Positions 51,728 through 60,899 of a stretch of DNA of 64,000 bases are shown piece after piece. A program made the translations under genes and the position numbers. The notes beneath the pieces were generated by a model, which saw nothing but the letters and a program-made list of their open reading frames with translations, searched no databases and was not told where the DNA came from. Source of the stretch: Pseudotabrizicola algicola (GTDB taxonomy: Bacteria; Pseudomonadota; Alphaproteobacteria; Rhodobacterales; Rhodobacteraceae); contig NZ_JAAIKE010000002.1 in NCBI RefSeq assembly GCF_010915705.1, positions 640,275 to 704,274 on the forward strand. Direction: 5' to 3'. Numbering within the stretch: position 1 is the stretch's first letter; each line of letters begins with the position of its first letter.

Positions 51728-53653
51728 TCAGCCCTCACTCCGGCGCGCCTTCGCACGCGCGTCATCCCAGATTTCGCACAGCCGCGCATATCGCGCTGCC
51801 ATCTGCGCCACCGCCTCCGCATCGGTCATCGCGTCGGTCATCCATGCCCGCGCCGCATCGCCAAAGATCGTGCGCCCCACGGCAAAGCCCTTGACCAGCG
51901 GGAAAGCCGCCGCCACCGCAAAAGAGGCAGCCAACGTCGCTTCGGGTGCATCCAGCCCAAGCACCACAATGCCGCGCGTGTGGCGGTCATGCGCTTCAAT
52001 CGCCGCAATCGCCGCCGCCCAAGCCGCCGCATCGGCCATCGGCTCCAGCTTCCACCAATCGGGGTAAATCCCCGCCTGATAGAACTGCCGGATCAGCGTG
52101 GCGGTGGTGTCCACCCCTACCGGCCCCACCTTGGAAGGGATCACTTCCAAAAGGAATTCCAGATTGTTACGCCGCGCCGCTTCAAACAGCCGCTTTACCG
52201 TCGCCTCTTGCTGCGCGCGGGTGGCGGCATCGTCATCTGGGTGGCAAAAGCACAGAACCTTCACCACATTCTCGCGCGCCCATTCACCAAGGCCGCCGCA
52301 GTCGCTTCCCAGTTCCGGCTCCAGCTGCAAGGGGCGCGATCCGGGCAATTCGGCAGGCCGACCGATCCACAGGCCCGACCCGCTCGCCGCATGCAGCGCC
52401 GCCTTGCCGATCCGGTTGTCGCACAAGATGCCAAAGCCTTCGCCCGCGCCCTTCACCTGCAAAGCCGCTTGCAGGCACAGTTCCTTGAACGCGCCGCCCT
52501 TGGCCAGCGTATAGCCCGGCATCTCCTCCAGTTGCAGGCGATGGTCAAAGGCAAAGACCCGCATGGTGGACCAATCACCCGCCGTCCGGCTGTGCCGGTT
52601 GGTTGACCAGTGGATTTGCTCCAGCTCTGCATCGTTGCGCAGATCGGGCCGCTGCACTCCGCGCTGCAAAAAGAACTTCAACTCGGTCAGCGACGGATAG
52701 GCCGGTGTGCAGCCGTGACGGCTGACCGCAAAGGCCCCGCAGGCATTGGCATATTCAAGCGCGCGCGGCCAAGATTCGCCGTCCAGCCAGCCCTTCAGCA
52801 GGCCCGAGAAAAACCCGTCCCCTGCCCCCAGCACATTGAACACCTCGATCGGGAAACCGGGGCCACTTTCGGCCTCGTCCAGCGTAGCCGGGATCGCCCC
52901 GGTGATCGCCACCGCGCCCTTGGCCCCGCGCTTGCAGATCAGCGTGGCACCCGACACCGCCCGCACCGCGCGCAAGGCCGCCAGCGTATCGGTGCTGCCG
53001 CCCGCAATGTGAAACTCTTCCTCGGTGCCGACGATCAGATCGAACAGATGCAGTGTCTTTTGCAGCTTGGCCGTCACGGCGGCGCTTTCCACGAACCGGC
53101 TTTCGCCATCGCCATGCCCCGCCACGCCCCAAAGGTTCGGGCGATAGTCGATGTCCAGCGCCGTCTGCGCCCCGTGCTTGCGTGCCAGTTCCAGCGCCCG
53201 CAGCACCGCCGCTTCGGTCCGCGGGTGGCTCAGATGCGTGCCGGTGGCAAGCACACAGCGCGCCTCGGCGATGAAATCCTCGTCGATATCCGCCTCGGAA
53301 AGAGCCATATCGGCGCAATTCTCGCGATAGAAGATCAGCGGGAAACTGTCCTCATCGCGAATACCAAGGATGACCAGCGCCGACAGGCGTTCCGGGTCCG
53401 TCGCCACGCCGCGCACATCCACGCCTTCGCGCACCAGCTGCTCGCGGATGAAACGGCCCATATGCTCGTCGCCGACGCGGGTGATGACGGCCGAGCGTAA
53501 CCCCAACCGCGCGGTGCCGCAGGCAATGTTGGTGGGGCTGCCGCCGATATACTTGGCGAAAGACCCCATGTCCTCCAGCCGGCCACCGATCTGTGCGCCG
53601 TACAGATCCACCGATGACCGGCCAATGGTAATCACATCCAGCGTTTTGCCCAT
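51728..53653 (-). CDS. iolC: 5-dehydro-2-deoxygluconokinase fused to DUF2090
   Basis: 641 residues from the ATG at 53653 (GGGGGG upstream). The PfkB kinase spans about 1-325: IGRSSVDLYGAQIGGRLEDM, YIGGSPTNIACGTARLG, and catalytic NVLGAGDGFFSGLLKG. From about 345 (MRVFAFDHRLQLEEMPG) a DUF2090 domain of nearly 300 residues follows. DUF2090 resembles class-I aldolases, so it may cleave the phosphorylated product, replacing IolJ (inference). The fusion is common in proteobacteria. Confidence 0.94.
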   Translation of the reverse strand: MGKTLDVITIGRSSVDLYGAQIGGRLEDMGSFAKYIGGSPTNIACGTARLGLRSAVITRVGDEHMGRFIREQLVREGVDVRGVATDPERLSALVILGIRDEDSFPLIFYRENCADMALSEADIDEDFIAEARCVLATGTHLSHPRTEAAVLRALELARKHGAQTALDIDYRPNLWGVAGHGDGESRFVESAAVTAKLQKTLHLFDLIVGTEEEFHIAGGSTDTLAALRAVRAVSGATLICKRGAKGAVAITGAIPATLDEAESGPGFPIEVFNVLGAGDGFFSGLLKGWLDGESWPRALEYANACGAFAVSRHGCTPAYPSLTELKFFLQRGVQRPDLRNDAELEQIHWSTNRHSRTAGDWSTMRVFAFDHRLQLEEMPGYTLAKGGAFKELCLQAALQVKGAGEGFGILCDNRIGKAALHAASGSGLWIGRPAELPGSRPLQLEPELGSDCGGLGEWARENVVKVLCFCHPDDDAATRAQQEATVKRLFEAARRNNLEFLLEVIPSKVGPVGVDTTATLIRQFYQAGIYPDWWKLEPMADAAAWAAAIAAIEAHDRHTRGIVVLGLDAPEATLAASFAVAAAFPLVKGFAVGRTIFGDAARAWMTDAMTDAEAVAQMAARYARLCEIWDDARAKARRSEG

Positions 53654-53743
53654 CGCATCGCCCCCCAAGACTGCCGCAGTTTCGAGGCCTTCGCCAGCCC
53701 CGCCCCCGCGCGGCTTGCGCCGCACGGGCCGTGTTGCCAAATG

Positions 53744-54748
53744 TCAGCCCAGCATGTCGGGTGTGATCGCCACAGTCTCGCCGCTGTGCAGCGACCGCGT
53801 TGCGGCTTCGGCACAGGCCAGCGCCGCCACGCCTTCGCGCAAGGTCACCGGCATGGTGGCACCCGTGGTCACCGCCTCCAGAAACGCCGACCACTCTACC
53901 TCATAGGCGCGCATGTAACGCTCGAGGAAGAAGTGCAGGGGTTTGGCGCTGACGGCCCCCGCGGTGGTGATCTTCTCGACCGTGTTTTCCAGCACATTTC
54001 GCGCCGACAGCAGGCCCTTGGACCCAAGGACCTCGATCCGTTGGTCATAGCCGTAACCGGCACGGCGCGAGTTCTTGATCACGGCGATCCGCCCATCGGC
54101 CCAGACCATCGTCACCGCCGCCGTATCCACATCGCCCGCCGCGCCGATTTCCGGGGCCACCAGCGCCGCGCCATGCGCGGTAACCTTTGCGGGCGCGCCG
54201 CCAAACATCCAGCAGGCCATGTCAAAGTCATGGATCATCATGTCACGGAACAACCCGCCCGAGACCTTCACATAAGACACCGGCGGCGGTGCCGGATCGA
54301 AAGAGGTGATCGACAAGAGTTCGCCCGCGCCAATCTCGCCCCCATCAAATGCCGCCTTCAGTGCGGCAAAGTTGGGATCAAACCGGCGGTTGAACCCGAT
54401 CATCACCGGGCGGCCATTGGCTTCGACCGCCGCCAGTGTTTTCAACGCCCGCTCCAGTGACAGATCCACCGGCTTTTCGCACAGCACCGCCTTGCCCGCC
54501 GCAGTCGCCCGCGTGATCAGGTCGGAATGGGTGTCTGTGGACGTGGCGATCAGCACCGCATCAATCGACGCATCGGCCAGAATATCCTCCACGCTGCGCG
54601 CTTCGGCCCCGATCTGCGCCGCCAGAGCCTGCGCCGCCTGCGCGTTCACATCGGCCACGGCGACCAAGCGGCTTGCGCTGGTGGCGGTCATGGATTTGGC
54701 ATGGACCTGACCAATACGGCCAGCGCCCAGCAACGCAACCTTCAGCAT
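53744..54748 (-). CDS. iolG: Inositol 2-dehydrogenase
   Basis: 334 residues from the ATG at 54748 (GGGAGG six bases upstream). GFO/IDH/MocA fold: LLGAGRIGQVHAKSM, EKP at 91-93 (CEKPVDLSLERAL), and active-site Asp169 and His173 in RDMMIHDFDMACW. Oxidises myo-inositol to scyllo-inosose with NAD. First gene of the iol operon, 90 bases ahead of iolC. Confidence 0.94.
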   Translation of the reverse strand: MLKVALLGAGRIGQVHAKSMTATSASRLVAVADVNAQAAQALAAQIGAEARSVEDILADASIDAVLIATSTDTHSDLITRATAAGKAVLCEKPVDLSLERALKTLAAVEANGRPVMIGFNRRFDPNFAALKAAFDGGEIGAGELLSITSFDPAPPPVSYVKVSGGLFRDMMIHDFDMACWMFGGAPAKVTAHGAALVAPEIGAAGDVDTAAVTMVWADGRIAVIKNSRRAGYGYDQRIEVLGSKGLLSARNVLENTVEKITTAGAVSAKPLHFFLERYMRAYEVEWSAFLEAVTTGATMPVTLREGVAALACAEAATRSLHSGETVAITPDMLG

Positions 54749-54804
54749 CTGCATCCTCCCTCGAATCGCGCGCAGAATTTCTTTCACCGCAATCTGCCCA
54801 TTTG

Positions 54805-54818
54805 TGCACGCGCGAGCA
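54805..54818. promoter_or_regulatory. Operator-like site 1 of the iol operon
   Basis: TGCACGCGCGAGCA is palindromic apart from one pair. It lies between iolG and the divergent LacI-type gene. Confidence 0.5.
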
Positions 54819-54840
54819 ACAGATTTCCGCTCGCGCGTGC
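54806..54840. repeat. 12-base perfect inverted repeat upstream of iolG
   Basis: GCACGCGCGAGC and GCTCGCGCGTGC are perfect complements around an 11-base loop. It combines operator sites 1 and 2 and could also form a hairpin in RNA. Confidence 0.65.
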
Positions 54841-54841
54841 A
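54828..54841. promoter_or_regulatory. Operator-like site 2 of the iol operon
   Basis: CGCTCGCGCGTGCA, the inverted match of site 1 with one changed base; site centres are 23 bases apart. Confidence 0.5.
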
Positions 54842-54902
54842 AAAATGACGGGGCACGGCTCAAAACCCTTTCAGAGACAAGGGCGACGGGTTAACCTGCG
54901 GC

Positions 54903-55904
54903 ATGGATGATCTGACAGGCAGCATAACGGCGGATGATGTGGCAGAGGCGGCGGGCGTGTCGCGCTGGACTGTCGCGCGCGCCTTCAAGAAAGATGCCTC
55001 GATCTCGCAAAAGACCCGTGAGCGGGTTCTGGCTGCAGCTGAAACGCTGGGCTATGCGCCCGATCTGCTGGCTTCGTCCTTGGCGTCCGATCGGTCCAAT
55101 CTTGTTGCCATCATCACCAATGACTTCAGCAACCCTCACAAACTGGTGCTGCTGGAGCGTATGACCCGACTGCTTTCAGAGGCGGGATGGGCGACACTCC
55201 TGATCCACATGTCCGACAGTGAAGACGCCTCGGCTGCCCTTCTTGCGGCGAGCCAGCGGAGGGTAGATGCCGCCGTGGTCATCGGGACGAGATTTGACGA
55301 CCGGATACTGGATACCGCCCTTGGCGCGCGGCGAGTCAAGAAGCTGGTTATCTTTGCGCGCTACAGCCAGAACCCAAACACGCTGACCATTGCCTGTGAT
55401 GATGTGCAGGCCATGCGCCAGATCGCCGATCATGTTCTGGAACGCGGCTATCGGCGTCCGGTGTTTCTGGCGGGGCCAGACACACAGTCTGCCAAGCTGC
55501 ATCGCAAGACTGCGTTTACCGACTATTGGCACCAGCGCACGGGAAGCACGGTGCCTGCGATCCACGCCAGCGCCTATGATTTCAGCCCCGCGATTGACGC
55601 TGTGGTGCAACTGATGTCTGACCCGAGCCCGATTGACCGCCCCGATGTGCTGGTCTGCGAAAACGATATTCTTGCCATCGGGGCAATGGATGCGCTGCGC
55701 TATCGTCTGGGCCTGCGGGTGCCGCAGGATGTGGCGGTAACGGGATTTGACGATGTGCCGCTCTCGGCCTCTCCCGCCTATGCGCTGACGACCTTTCGCC
55801 AGCCGATCACCCAGATGACGCAAAAGCTGATTGAAGTTCTGAACGGCACCTTGGCACATGATGTTCACCTGCCAGGCCGTTTTGTGCCGCGGCTGAGCAG
55901 TTGA
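54903..55904 (+). CDS. LacI-family regulator of the inositol operon
   Basis: 333 residues. Helix-turn-helix ITADDVAEAAGVSRWTVARAFK, hinge PDLLASSLASDRSNLVAIIT, effector domain ending LTTFRQPITQMTQKLIEVL. Divergent from iolG with paired operator-like sites in between, so it probably represses the iol genes until an inositol-derived inducer appears (inference). Confidence 0.87.
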   Translation: MDDLTGSITADDVAEAAGVSRWTVARAFKKDASISQKTRERVLAAAETLGYAPDLLASSLASDRSNLVAIITNDFSNPHKLVLLERMTRLLSEAGWATLLIHMSDSEDASAALLAASQRRVDAAVVIGTRFDDRILDTALGARRVKKLVIFARYSQNPNTLTIACDDVQAMRQIADHVLERGYRRPVFLAGPDTQSAKLHRKTAFTDYWHQRTGSTVPAIHASAYDFSPAIDAVVQLMSDPSPIDRPDVLVCENDILAIGAMDALRYRLGLRVPQDVAVTGFDDVPLSASPAYALTTFRQPITQMTQKLIEVLNGTLAHDVHLPGRFVPRLSS

Positions 55905-55910
55905 AAGCGC

Positions 55911-56741
55911 CTAAATCTGCCAGATCCTGCGCGCGTTACCCTGAAACACCGCATCACGCTCCTCGGCGGAGAGTTCGGCCAACAGGGCGTGACTTGCCGC
56001 AACCCATTCCGGCAAATTGGAGTGCAGGGTGCACACGGGGCTATCCGACCCCCAGACAATCCGCGCGGGGCCAAAGGTGGAAATCACATGGGCAACCCAC
56101 GGTCGCATCGTGCCAAACGTCCAGGCCCCGCCCGTATAGGCGGTGATGCCCGAAAGCTTGATGTTCACATGCGGCCGACGCGCGAGTTCGGTGATCTCTG
56201 CCGCCCACGGGTCAAATGCGCCGCCCTCAATATCCGGCACGCCGCAATGGTCGAGCACAAAGACAGTCTCGGGGCAGGCATCGACAAGCGCGCGCGCCAA
56301 GGGCAGTTGCCGCGCCAGCATCACAATATCAAATGGCAATCCCGCCCTGCCAAGCCGGCCGATATTTTTGCGAAACAACGGGGTCTGCGAGACATCATCT
56401 GGCACCACATGCAGAACGCGGCGCACACCCTTTACGACGCTTCGATCAACACGCTCCAGCCACGGGACGAAGGCGTCGGACTCTGGGCGCGCCGCCGAGA
56501 TTGCGCCCCGGATCAGACTGCCCGGCTTTTGCATCAGATCGGCCACAAAGGCGGTTTCGGCATCAATATCAACCTCTGCAACGTCCACTTCCATATGCAG
56601 TGCGTCAGTGATGCCCATACACGCGGCGCTTTTGGCATACTCGTCGTATGTCCAGTCTCTGTTCAGGTGCGGGGCGCCTTCCAACCACGGATAAGACAGA
56701 CGCTTGCGATCCACGAGATGCAGGTGCGTGTCAAAGATCAT
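55911..56741 (-). CDS. Amidohydrolase-2 family lactonase-like hydrolase
   Basis: 276 residues from the ATG at 56741 (GGGAG upstream). Metal-dependent TIM barrel: MIFDTHLHLVDRKRLSYPWL carries the HxH-type motif, VFVLDHCGVPDIE a ligand His and IVWGSDSPVC the catalytic Asp. Resembles L-fucono-/L-rhamnonolactonase-type enzymes. It converges with the iol regulator and is divergent from the RpiR regulator gene, so it may belong to the latter's regulon. Confidence 0.85.
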   Translation of the reverse strand: MIFDTHLHLVDRKRLSYPWLEGAPHLNRDWTYDEYAKSAACMGITDALHMEVDVAEVDIDAETAFVADLMQKPGSLIRGAISAARPESDAFVPWLERVDRSVVKGVRRVLHVVPDDVSQTPLFRKNIGRLGRAGLPFDIVMLARQLPLARALVDACPETVFVLDHCGVPDIEGGAFDPWAAEITELARRPHVNIKLSGITAYTGGAWTFGTMRPWVAHVISTFGPARIVWGSDSPVCTLHSNLPEWVAASHALLAELSAEERDAVFQGNARRIWQI

Positions 56742-56898
56742 TGGCCAAAGCTCCCATTCTGCCGAACCGCATCGCCAAAGGGCGCTGCCGACTGCGGTGA
56801 TACTTGACGCGATCCGGCCTGTCACATTTGAAGTTGCGATCCAAACGGGATTTGCCATCACAGCGCACCCTTCGCATTTTGCATCGGAGGTGATAGCG

Positions 56899-56914
56899 TG
56901 AAAATGAATTTGCA
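56899..56914. promoter_or_regulatory. RpiR operator-like site (autoregulatory)
   Basis: TGAAAATGAATTTGCA matches the site at 57873 in 13 of 16 bases and lies 14 bases ahead of the RpiR-family gene. Confidence 0.45.
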
Positions 56915-56928
56915 AGGATGGGTCGGGC

Positions 56929-57762
56929 ATGGCGCGAGAGCCGCAGTTTCTTTCCCGCGTTCGCGCGGTGCTTGCCACGCTCGGCCCGGCAGAACGCAAG
57001 CTTGGCGATCTCGTGGCGGATTTTCCGGGCGAACTGGCGAGCTACAATGCATCCGAACTTGCGGCGTTGGCGGGGGTATCAAATGCCACGGTGACGCGCT
57101 TTGTCCGGCGCTTGGGCTATGCCTCTTACGAGGCCGCGCGGGTGGATGCACGGCAAGAGCTTGCGACGGGGTCGCGGCTATATGCCAATGTGGCAGCGGG
57201 CCTGACATCTGACGCGGCGACCTATGCCGAGCGAGATTGCCGGAACATCAGCCGAACCTTGGGCGAAATCGACGTGGCACGGCTGGACACATTTGCGATC
57301 GATCTGCTGCAGGCCCGAAAGGTCTGGTTGGTCGGTTATCGCGCCTCCGCCGCGTTTGCGGCCTATCTTCAATGGCAACTGACCCAAGTGATTGAACAAA
57401 TCGTTGCCATTCCCGGTCCGGGGCAAACGATGGGCGAGCATCTGGCCAGCATGCGCCCAGAGGATATCGTGGTGTTTTTCGCAATGCGACGCCGCACCTC
57501 GCAGACGGACGCCCTGTTGCGGCAGATGCATGATCTGGAAGTGCCGGTGGTGATCGTTTCAGACGAGGGGATGCCGACCGACCCACGGGCGCGGTGGCAT
57601 GTGCATTGTCAGACATCCTCGCCAGGGCCACTGTTCAGCCATACGGCGGTGATGGCCTTGTGCAGCCTGATCGCCAATCGCACCATCATTGCCGCCGACC
57701 GTTCCGGGCGCAGTCGGCTGGCCCTGATCGAACGGCTGAACGATTCTCTGGACGAGCTTTAG
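56929..57762 (+). CDS. MurR/RpiR-family regulator
   Basis: 277 residues. N-terminal helix-turn-helix domain (LGDLVADFPGELASYNASEL, then AGVSNATVTRFVRRLGYASY) and a C-terminal SIS sugar-phosphate-binding domain (VWLVGYRASAAFAAYLQWQL, then DIVVFFAMRRRTSQTD). Sits directly upstream of a TRAP-racemase operon. Three matching sites around its gene suggest it controls itself and that operon. Confidence 0.9.
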   Translation: MAREPQFLSRVRAVLATLGPAERKLGDLVADFPGELASYNASELAALAGVSNATVTRFVRRLGYASYEAARVDARQELATGSRLYANVAAGLTSDAATYAERDCRNISRTLGEIDVARLDTFAIDLLQARKVWLVGYRASAAFAAYLQWQLTQVIEQIVAIPGPGQTMGEHLASMRPEDIVVFFAMRRRTSQTDALLRQMHDLEVPVVIVSDEGMPTDPRARWHVHCQTSSPGPLFSHTAVMALCSLIANRTIIAADRSGRSRLALIERLNDSLDEL

Positions 57763-57830
57763 AAGCTGCCTGAAAGACGGGCAGAGAGCGCCGGGAGCCG
57801 CCGCAATATCCGTCAGAGCAGATTTTCATC

Positions 57831-57846
57831 TGAAAATCTGTTTTCG
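57831..57846. promoter_or_regulatory. RpiR operator-like site 1 of the TRAP operon
   Basis: TGAAAATCTGTTTTCG, preceded by an extra inverted half (CAGATTTTCA), so this site forms a longer palindrome from 57819. Confidence 0.6.
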
Positions 57847-57872
57847 GGCAGGCAAATTTCTCGGTGATTTTG

Positions 57873-57888
57873 TGAAAATGTGTTTTCA
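57873..57888. promoter_or_regulatory. RpiR operator-like site 2 of the TRAP operon
   Basis: TGAAAATGTGTTTTCA, a palindrome with near-perfect arms. Its centre is 42 bases from that of site 1, about four helical turns. Confidence 0.62.
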
Positions 57889-57940
57889 TAAAGTCACACG
57901 AATCGCCCGCCACTGAAAAAACAATCAACAGGAGGTCCAC

Positions 57941-58981
57941 ATGCTTCGCTCTTTGCTCATGACGGTCTGTGCCGTCGCGCCCGCAGTTTTGCCCGTTCAG
58001 GCTGTTGCAGACACGGTGACGCTGCGTGTCCTCGGTCAGCCGTCCGGCTCGGGCCTGATCGCGCAGCAAAAGGAGCTGCCCTATTTCGAGGCACTGGCCG
58101 AAAAGACGGGGCTGGACATCAAGATCGAATATCTGCCCGTTGATGTGGCCGGTATTCCCGATACCGACGGGCTGCGGGTCCTGCGCTCGGGTCTGTTCGA
58201 CATTGTTTCGATCCGCGGTCCGCAGGTCAGCCGGGATGAACCCTCGGTCCTTGGCCTGGATCTGATCGGACAGAACACCAGCTTTGAGGCAGGGCGTGCG
58301 CATGTGGCGGCCTTCATGCCCTATGTGGACAGCCGTTTGCAGTCCGCCTTCAACGCCAAGCTGATCGGCATGTGGCCAGCAGGCCCGCAGGTCATTTTCT
58401 GCAAGCCGGAAGTTAACTCATTGGCCGATCTGTCGGGTCACAAGGTGCGCGTCGGGGATCAGTCGGCGGCGAACTTCATGGCGAAACTCGGTGCGACAGG
58501 TATCTCGATGCCGTTCGGCGAGGTGCAGCAATCGCTGGCGCGCGGCGTGGTGGACTGCGCGATCACCGGCCCCGCCTCGGCCAATTCGGGCGGCTGGCCG
58601 GAAGCTACGACAACGGTTTTGCCGGTGCCCCTGCAACTGGCCATGAATGGCTACGCCATCAACCTGCGCAGTCTGGACAAGCTTTCTGCAGAGGATCAGG
58701 CCACGCTGATCGCCGCGCTGGAAGAGTTGACCAATGAAATCTGGGATTTCTCGGAAGAACTGTATGATGATGCGATGCGTTGCAACACCGGCGCCACCCC
58801 CTGTGAGCGCGGCAAGCCCTATAGCCTGACTGCTGCACCGGTCTCCGATGCCGATCTGGCGGCGGTGTCGGCAGCGGTGACAGAGATTTCCTATCCGGTC
58901 TGGGCCGAGCAGTGCAATGCCGTGGCCGCCGATTGCGCCGAAACCTGGCAAGCGACGGTCGGCGCGCTGTTGGCCAAATAG
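57941..58981 (+). CDS. TRAP transporter substrate-binding protein (DctP type)
   Basis: 346 residues, AGGAGG upstream. Signal peptide MLRSLLMTVCAVAPAVLPVQAVA. Binding-fold segments: VTLRVLGQPSGSGLIAQQKE, DLSGHKVRVGDQSAANFMAK with the ligand Arg, and QSLARGVVDCAITGPASANS. Unusual for the family are two Cys pairs near the C-terminus (CNTGATPC and CNAVAADC), likely disulfides. Ligand unknown. Confidence 0.9.
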   Translation: MLRSLLMTVCAVAPAVLPVQAVADTVTLRVLGQPSGSGLIAQQKELPYFEALAEKTGLDIKIEYLPVDVAGIPDTDGLRVLRSGLFDIVSIRGPQVSRDEPSVLGLDLIGQNTSFEAGRAHVAAFMPYVDSRLQSAFNAKLIGMWPAGPQVIFCKPEVNSLADLSGHKVRVGDQSAANFMAKLGATGISMPFGEVQQSLARGVVDCAITGPASANSGGWPEATTTVLPVPLQLAMNGYAINLRSLDKLSAEDQATLIAALEELTNEIWDFSEELYDDAMRCNTGATPCERGKPYSLTAAPVSDADLAAVSAAVTEISYPVWAEQCNAVAADCAETWQATVGALLAK

Positions 58982-58995
58982 GGAAGGGGGCGCGG

Positions 58996-59595
58996 ATGGA
59001 ACGGTATTCCCGCACCTTGGGCATTCTGTTCGGAGTGCTGATGCTTGTGCTCTCGGCGGTGATTACCGCCGAGACGCTGCTGCGCAAGCTGTTTTCGGTC
59101 AGTCTGGGCGGCATTGACGAACTGGGCGGCTACGCGATTGCGGTGGCCGCTCCGCTTGCGTTTACTGTGGCGCTGATCGGGCGCGGGCATATCCGCATCA
59201 ATCAGGTAAGCCGCCTGTTGCCGCGCCGGGTGCAAGCGGTGCTGGATGTGGTGGCGGCGGTGTCTTTTGCCGCCTTGTCGCTGTTTTTCCTGCATTTTGC
59301 CATTCAGACCGTTATGGATACCCACACCTATAAATCCATCGCACAGACGCCTTGGGCAACGCCGCTGATCTGGCCGCAATCGGTCTGGCTGATCGCAACA
59401 GCCACCTTTCCGATTGCCGCCGTGATCTTTGCAGTTCGCGCGGTTGTGCTGCTGATGCGGGGCGACTGGCAGGGCATTGCGCGCGGCTATGGCACTGTGG
59501 GGGCCGCCGAGGAATTGCAGGAGGAACTGGAAGATCTGAAGCGCCGCGAGGTGGAGGCTGGTTTGCCCGGACGCGAAAAGGAGGTGCTGTCATGA
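58996..59595 (+). CDS. TRAP transporter small permease (DctQ type)
   Basis: 199 residues from the ATG at 58996, preceded by GGAAGGGGG. Four helices (TLGILFGVLMLVLSAVITAE onward) and a charged C-terminal tail (EELQEELEDLKRREVEA). Its stop overlaps the dctM start. Confidence 0.88.
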   Translation: MERYSRTLGILFGVLMLVLSAVITAETLLRKLFSVSLGGIDELGGYAIAVAAPLAFTVALIGRGHIRINQVSRLLPRRVQAVLDVVAAVSFAALSLFFLHFAIQTVMDTHTYKSIAQTPWATPLIWPQSVWLIATATFPIAAVIFAVRAVVLLMRGDWQGIARGYGTVGAAEELQEELEDLKRREVEAGLPGREKEVLS

Positions 59596-60899
59596 GCATT
59601 GCAATTGTGGGCCTCGGGTTCGGGGCGATGCTGCTGCTGATGTTCCTGTCGATCCCGATTGCGGTGGCGATCATCGCGGTGGGCGGCTTCGGCGGCTGGA
59701 TGATGTATGGCATGCCGCTGGTCGACATGATGGGCGGCGTGATCTGGTCGAGCCTGAACAGCCATTCGATGCTGGCGATTCCTCTGTTCATGCTTTTGGG
59801 TGAATTGCTGTTGCGCGGCGGGATTGCCGACAAGATGTATGATGCGATGGCGGTCTGGCTGTCGCGTCTGCCGGGCGGCTTGCTGCATTCCAACATCGCC
59901 ACCTGCACCCTGTTTTCGGCGACTTCGGGGTCGTCGGTCGCGACGGCGGCGACGGTGGGCACCATCGCGCTGCCCGCGTTGCAGCAATACCGATATCCGG
60001 TGGGGCCGTCGCTTGGGTCGCTGGCGGCGGGCGGCACCTTGGGGATCCTGATTCCGCCCTCGATCAACCTGCTGGTCTACGGGTCCATCGCCAATGCGTC
60101 CGTCGGGCAGTTGTTTGCAGCGGGGATTGTGCCGGGCGTGCTGCTGGCGCTGCTGTTTTCCGCCTATATCGCGATTTTCCACGGCAGGGCAGGGGAGGAG
60201 GCCACCGAATTGGTGCGGATGCCGCTGCGCCAGAAGCTGGCGCTGAGCAAGCATCTGATCCCGCCGGTGGTGATCTTTGGCGTGGTGATGGGGTCGATCT
60301 ATGGCGGGCTTGCGACACCCACGGAATCGGCGGCCATTGGCGTGATGATGTCCCTCGGCTTTGTGGCGCTTGGCGGGCAGTTGAGCTGGGATCTGCTGGC
60401 CAACTGCTTTTATCAGGCGGCGCGGACCAGTGGCATGGTGATGATCGTGCTGGTGGTGGCGCTGCTGCTGAATGTGACGATCTCGATGACCGGGGCGGCG
60501 CAGGCGGTGACGTCGTGGATTGCTGCCTATGATCTGGACCGGCTGACACTGCTTCTGGTGCTGCTGGTGTTCTATGTGATCCTTGGCACCTTTATGGATG
60601 CGATGTCGATGATGGTGCTGACGGTGCCGATCATGATGCCGGTCATCCTGGTGGCGGGGATTGATCCGATCTGGTTTGGCATCTTTGTGGTGATCATGTG
60701 CGAGATTGCGCTGATCACGCCACCGGTAGGGATGAACCTGTTTGTGGTGCACGGGGTGCGCACGGATGGCGGCAGCTATGGCGATGTGATCCGCGGGGCG
60801 CTGCCCTATGTGGTGGTGATGATGGGGTTCACCATCGTGATCATCCTCTGGCCCGGGCTGGTGATGTGGCTGCCCGATATTCTGGCGGGCCGCGGATGA
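59592..60899 (+). CDS. TRAP transporter large permease (DctM type)
   Basis: 435 residues, about twelve helices. Family segments SATSGSSVATAATVGTIALP, GGTLGILIPPSINLLVYGS and ITPPVGMNLFVVHGV. Start and stop overlap both neighbours (ATGA), so the operon is tightly coupled. Confidence 0.94.
   Translation: MSIAIVGLGFGAMLLLMFLSIPIAVAIIAVGGFGGWMMYGMPLVDMMGGVIWSSLNSHSMLAIPLFMLLGELLLRGGIADKMYDAMAVWLSRLPGGLLHSNIATCTLFSATSGSSVATAATVGTIALPALQQYRYPVGPSLGSLAAGGTLGILIPPSINLLVYGSIANASVGQLFAAGIVPGVLLALLFSAYIAIFHGRAGEEATELVRMPLRQKLALSKHLIPPVVIFGVVMGSIYGGLATPTESAAIGVMMSLGFVALGGQLSWDLLANCFYQAARTSGMVMIVLVVALLLNVTISMTGAAQAVTSWIAAYDLDRLTLLLVLLVFYVILGTFMDAMSMMVLTVPIMMPVILVAGIDPIWFGIFVVIMCEIALITPPVGMNLFVVHGVRTDGGSYGDVIRGALPYVVVMMGFTIVIILWPGLVMWLPDILAGRG

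Noticed and set aside
49900..51822. Longer N-terminus for IolD from 51822
   Set aside because: The extra 33 residues overlap iolC and are Arg-rich shadow sequence; the family starts near the ATG at 51723.
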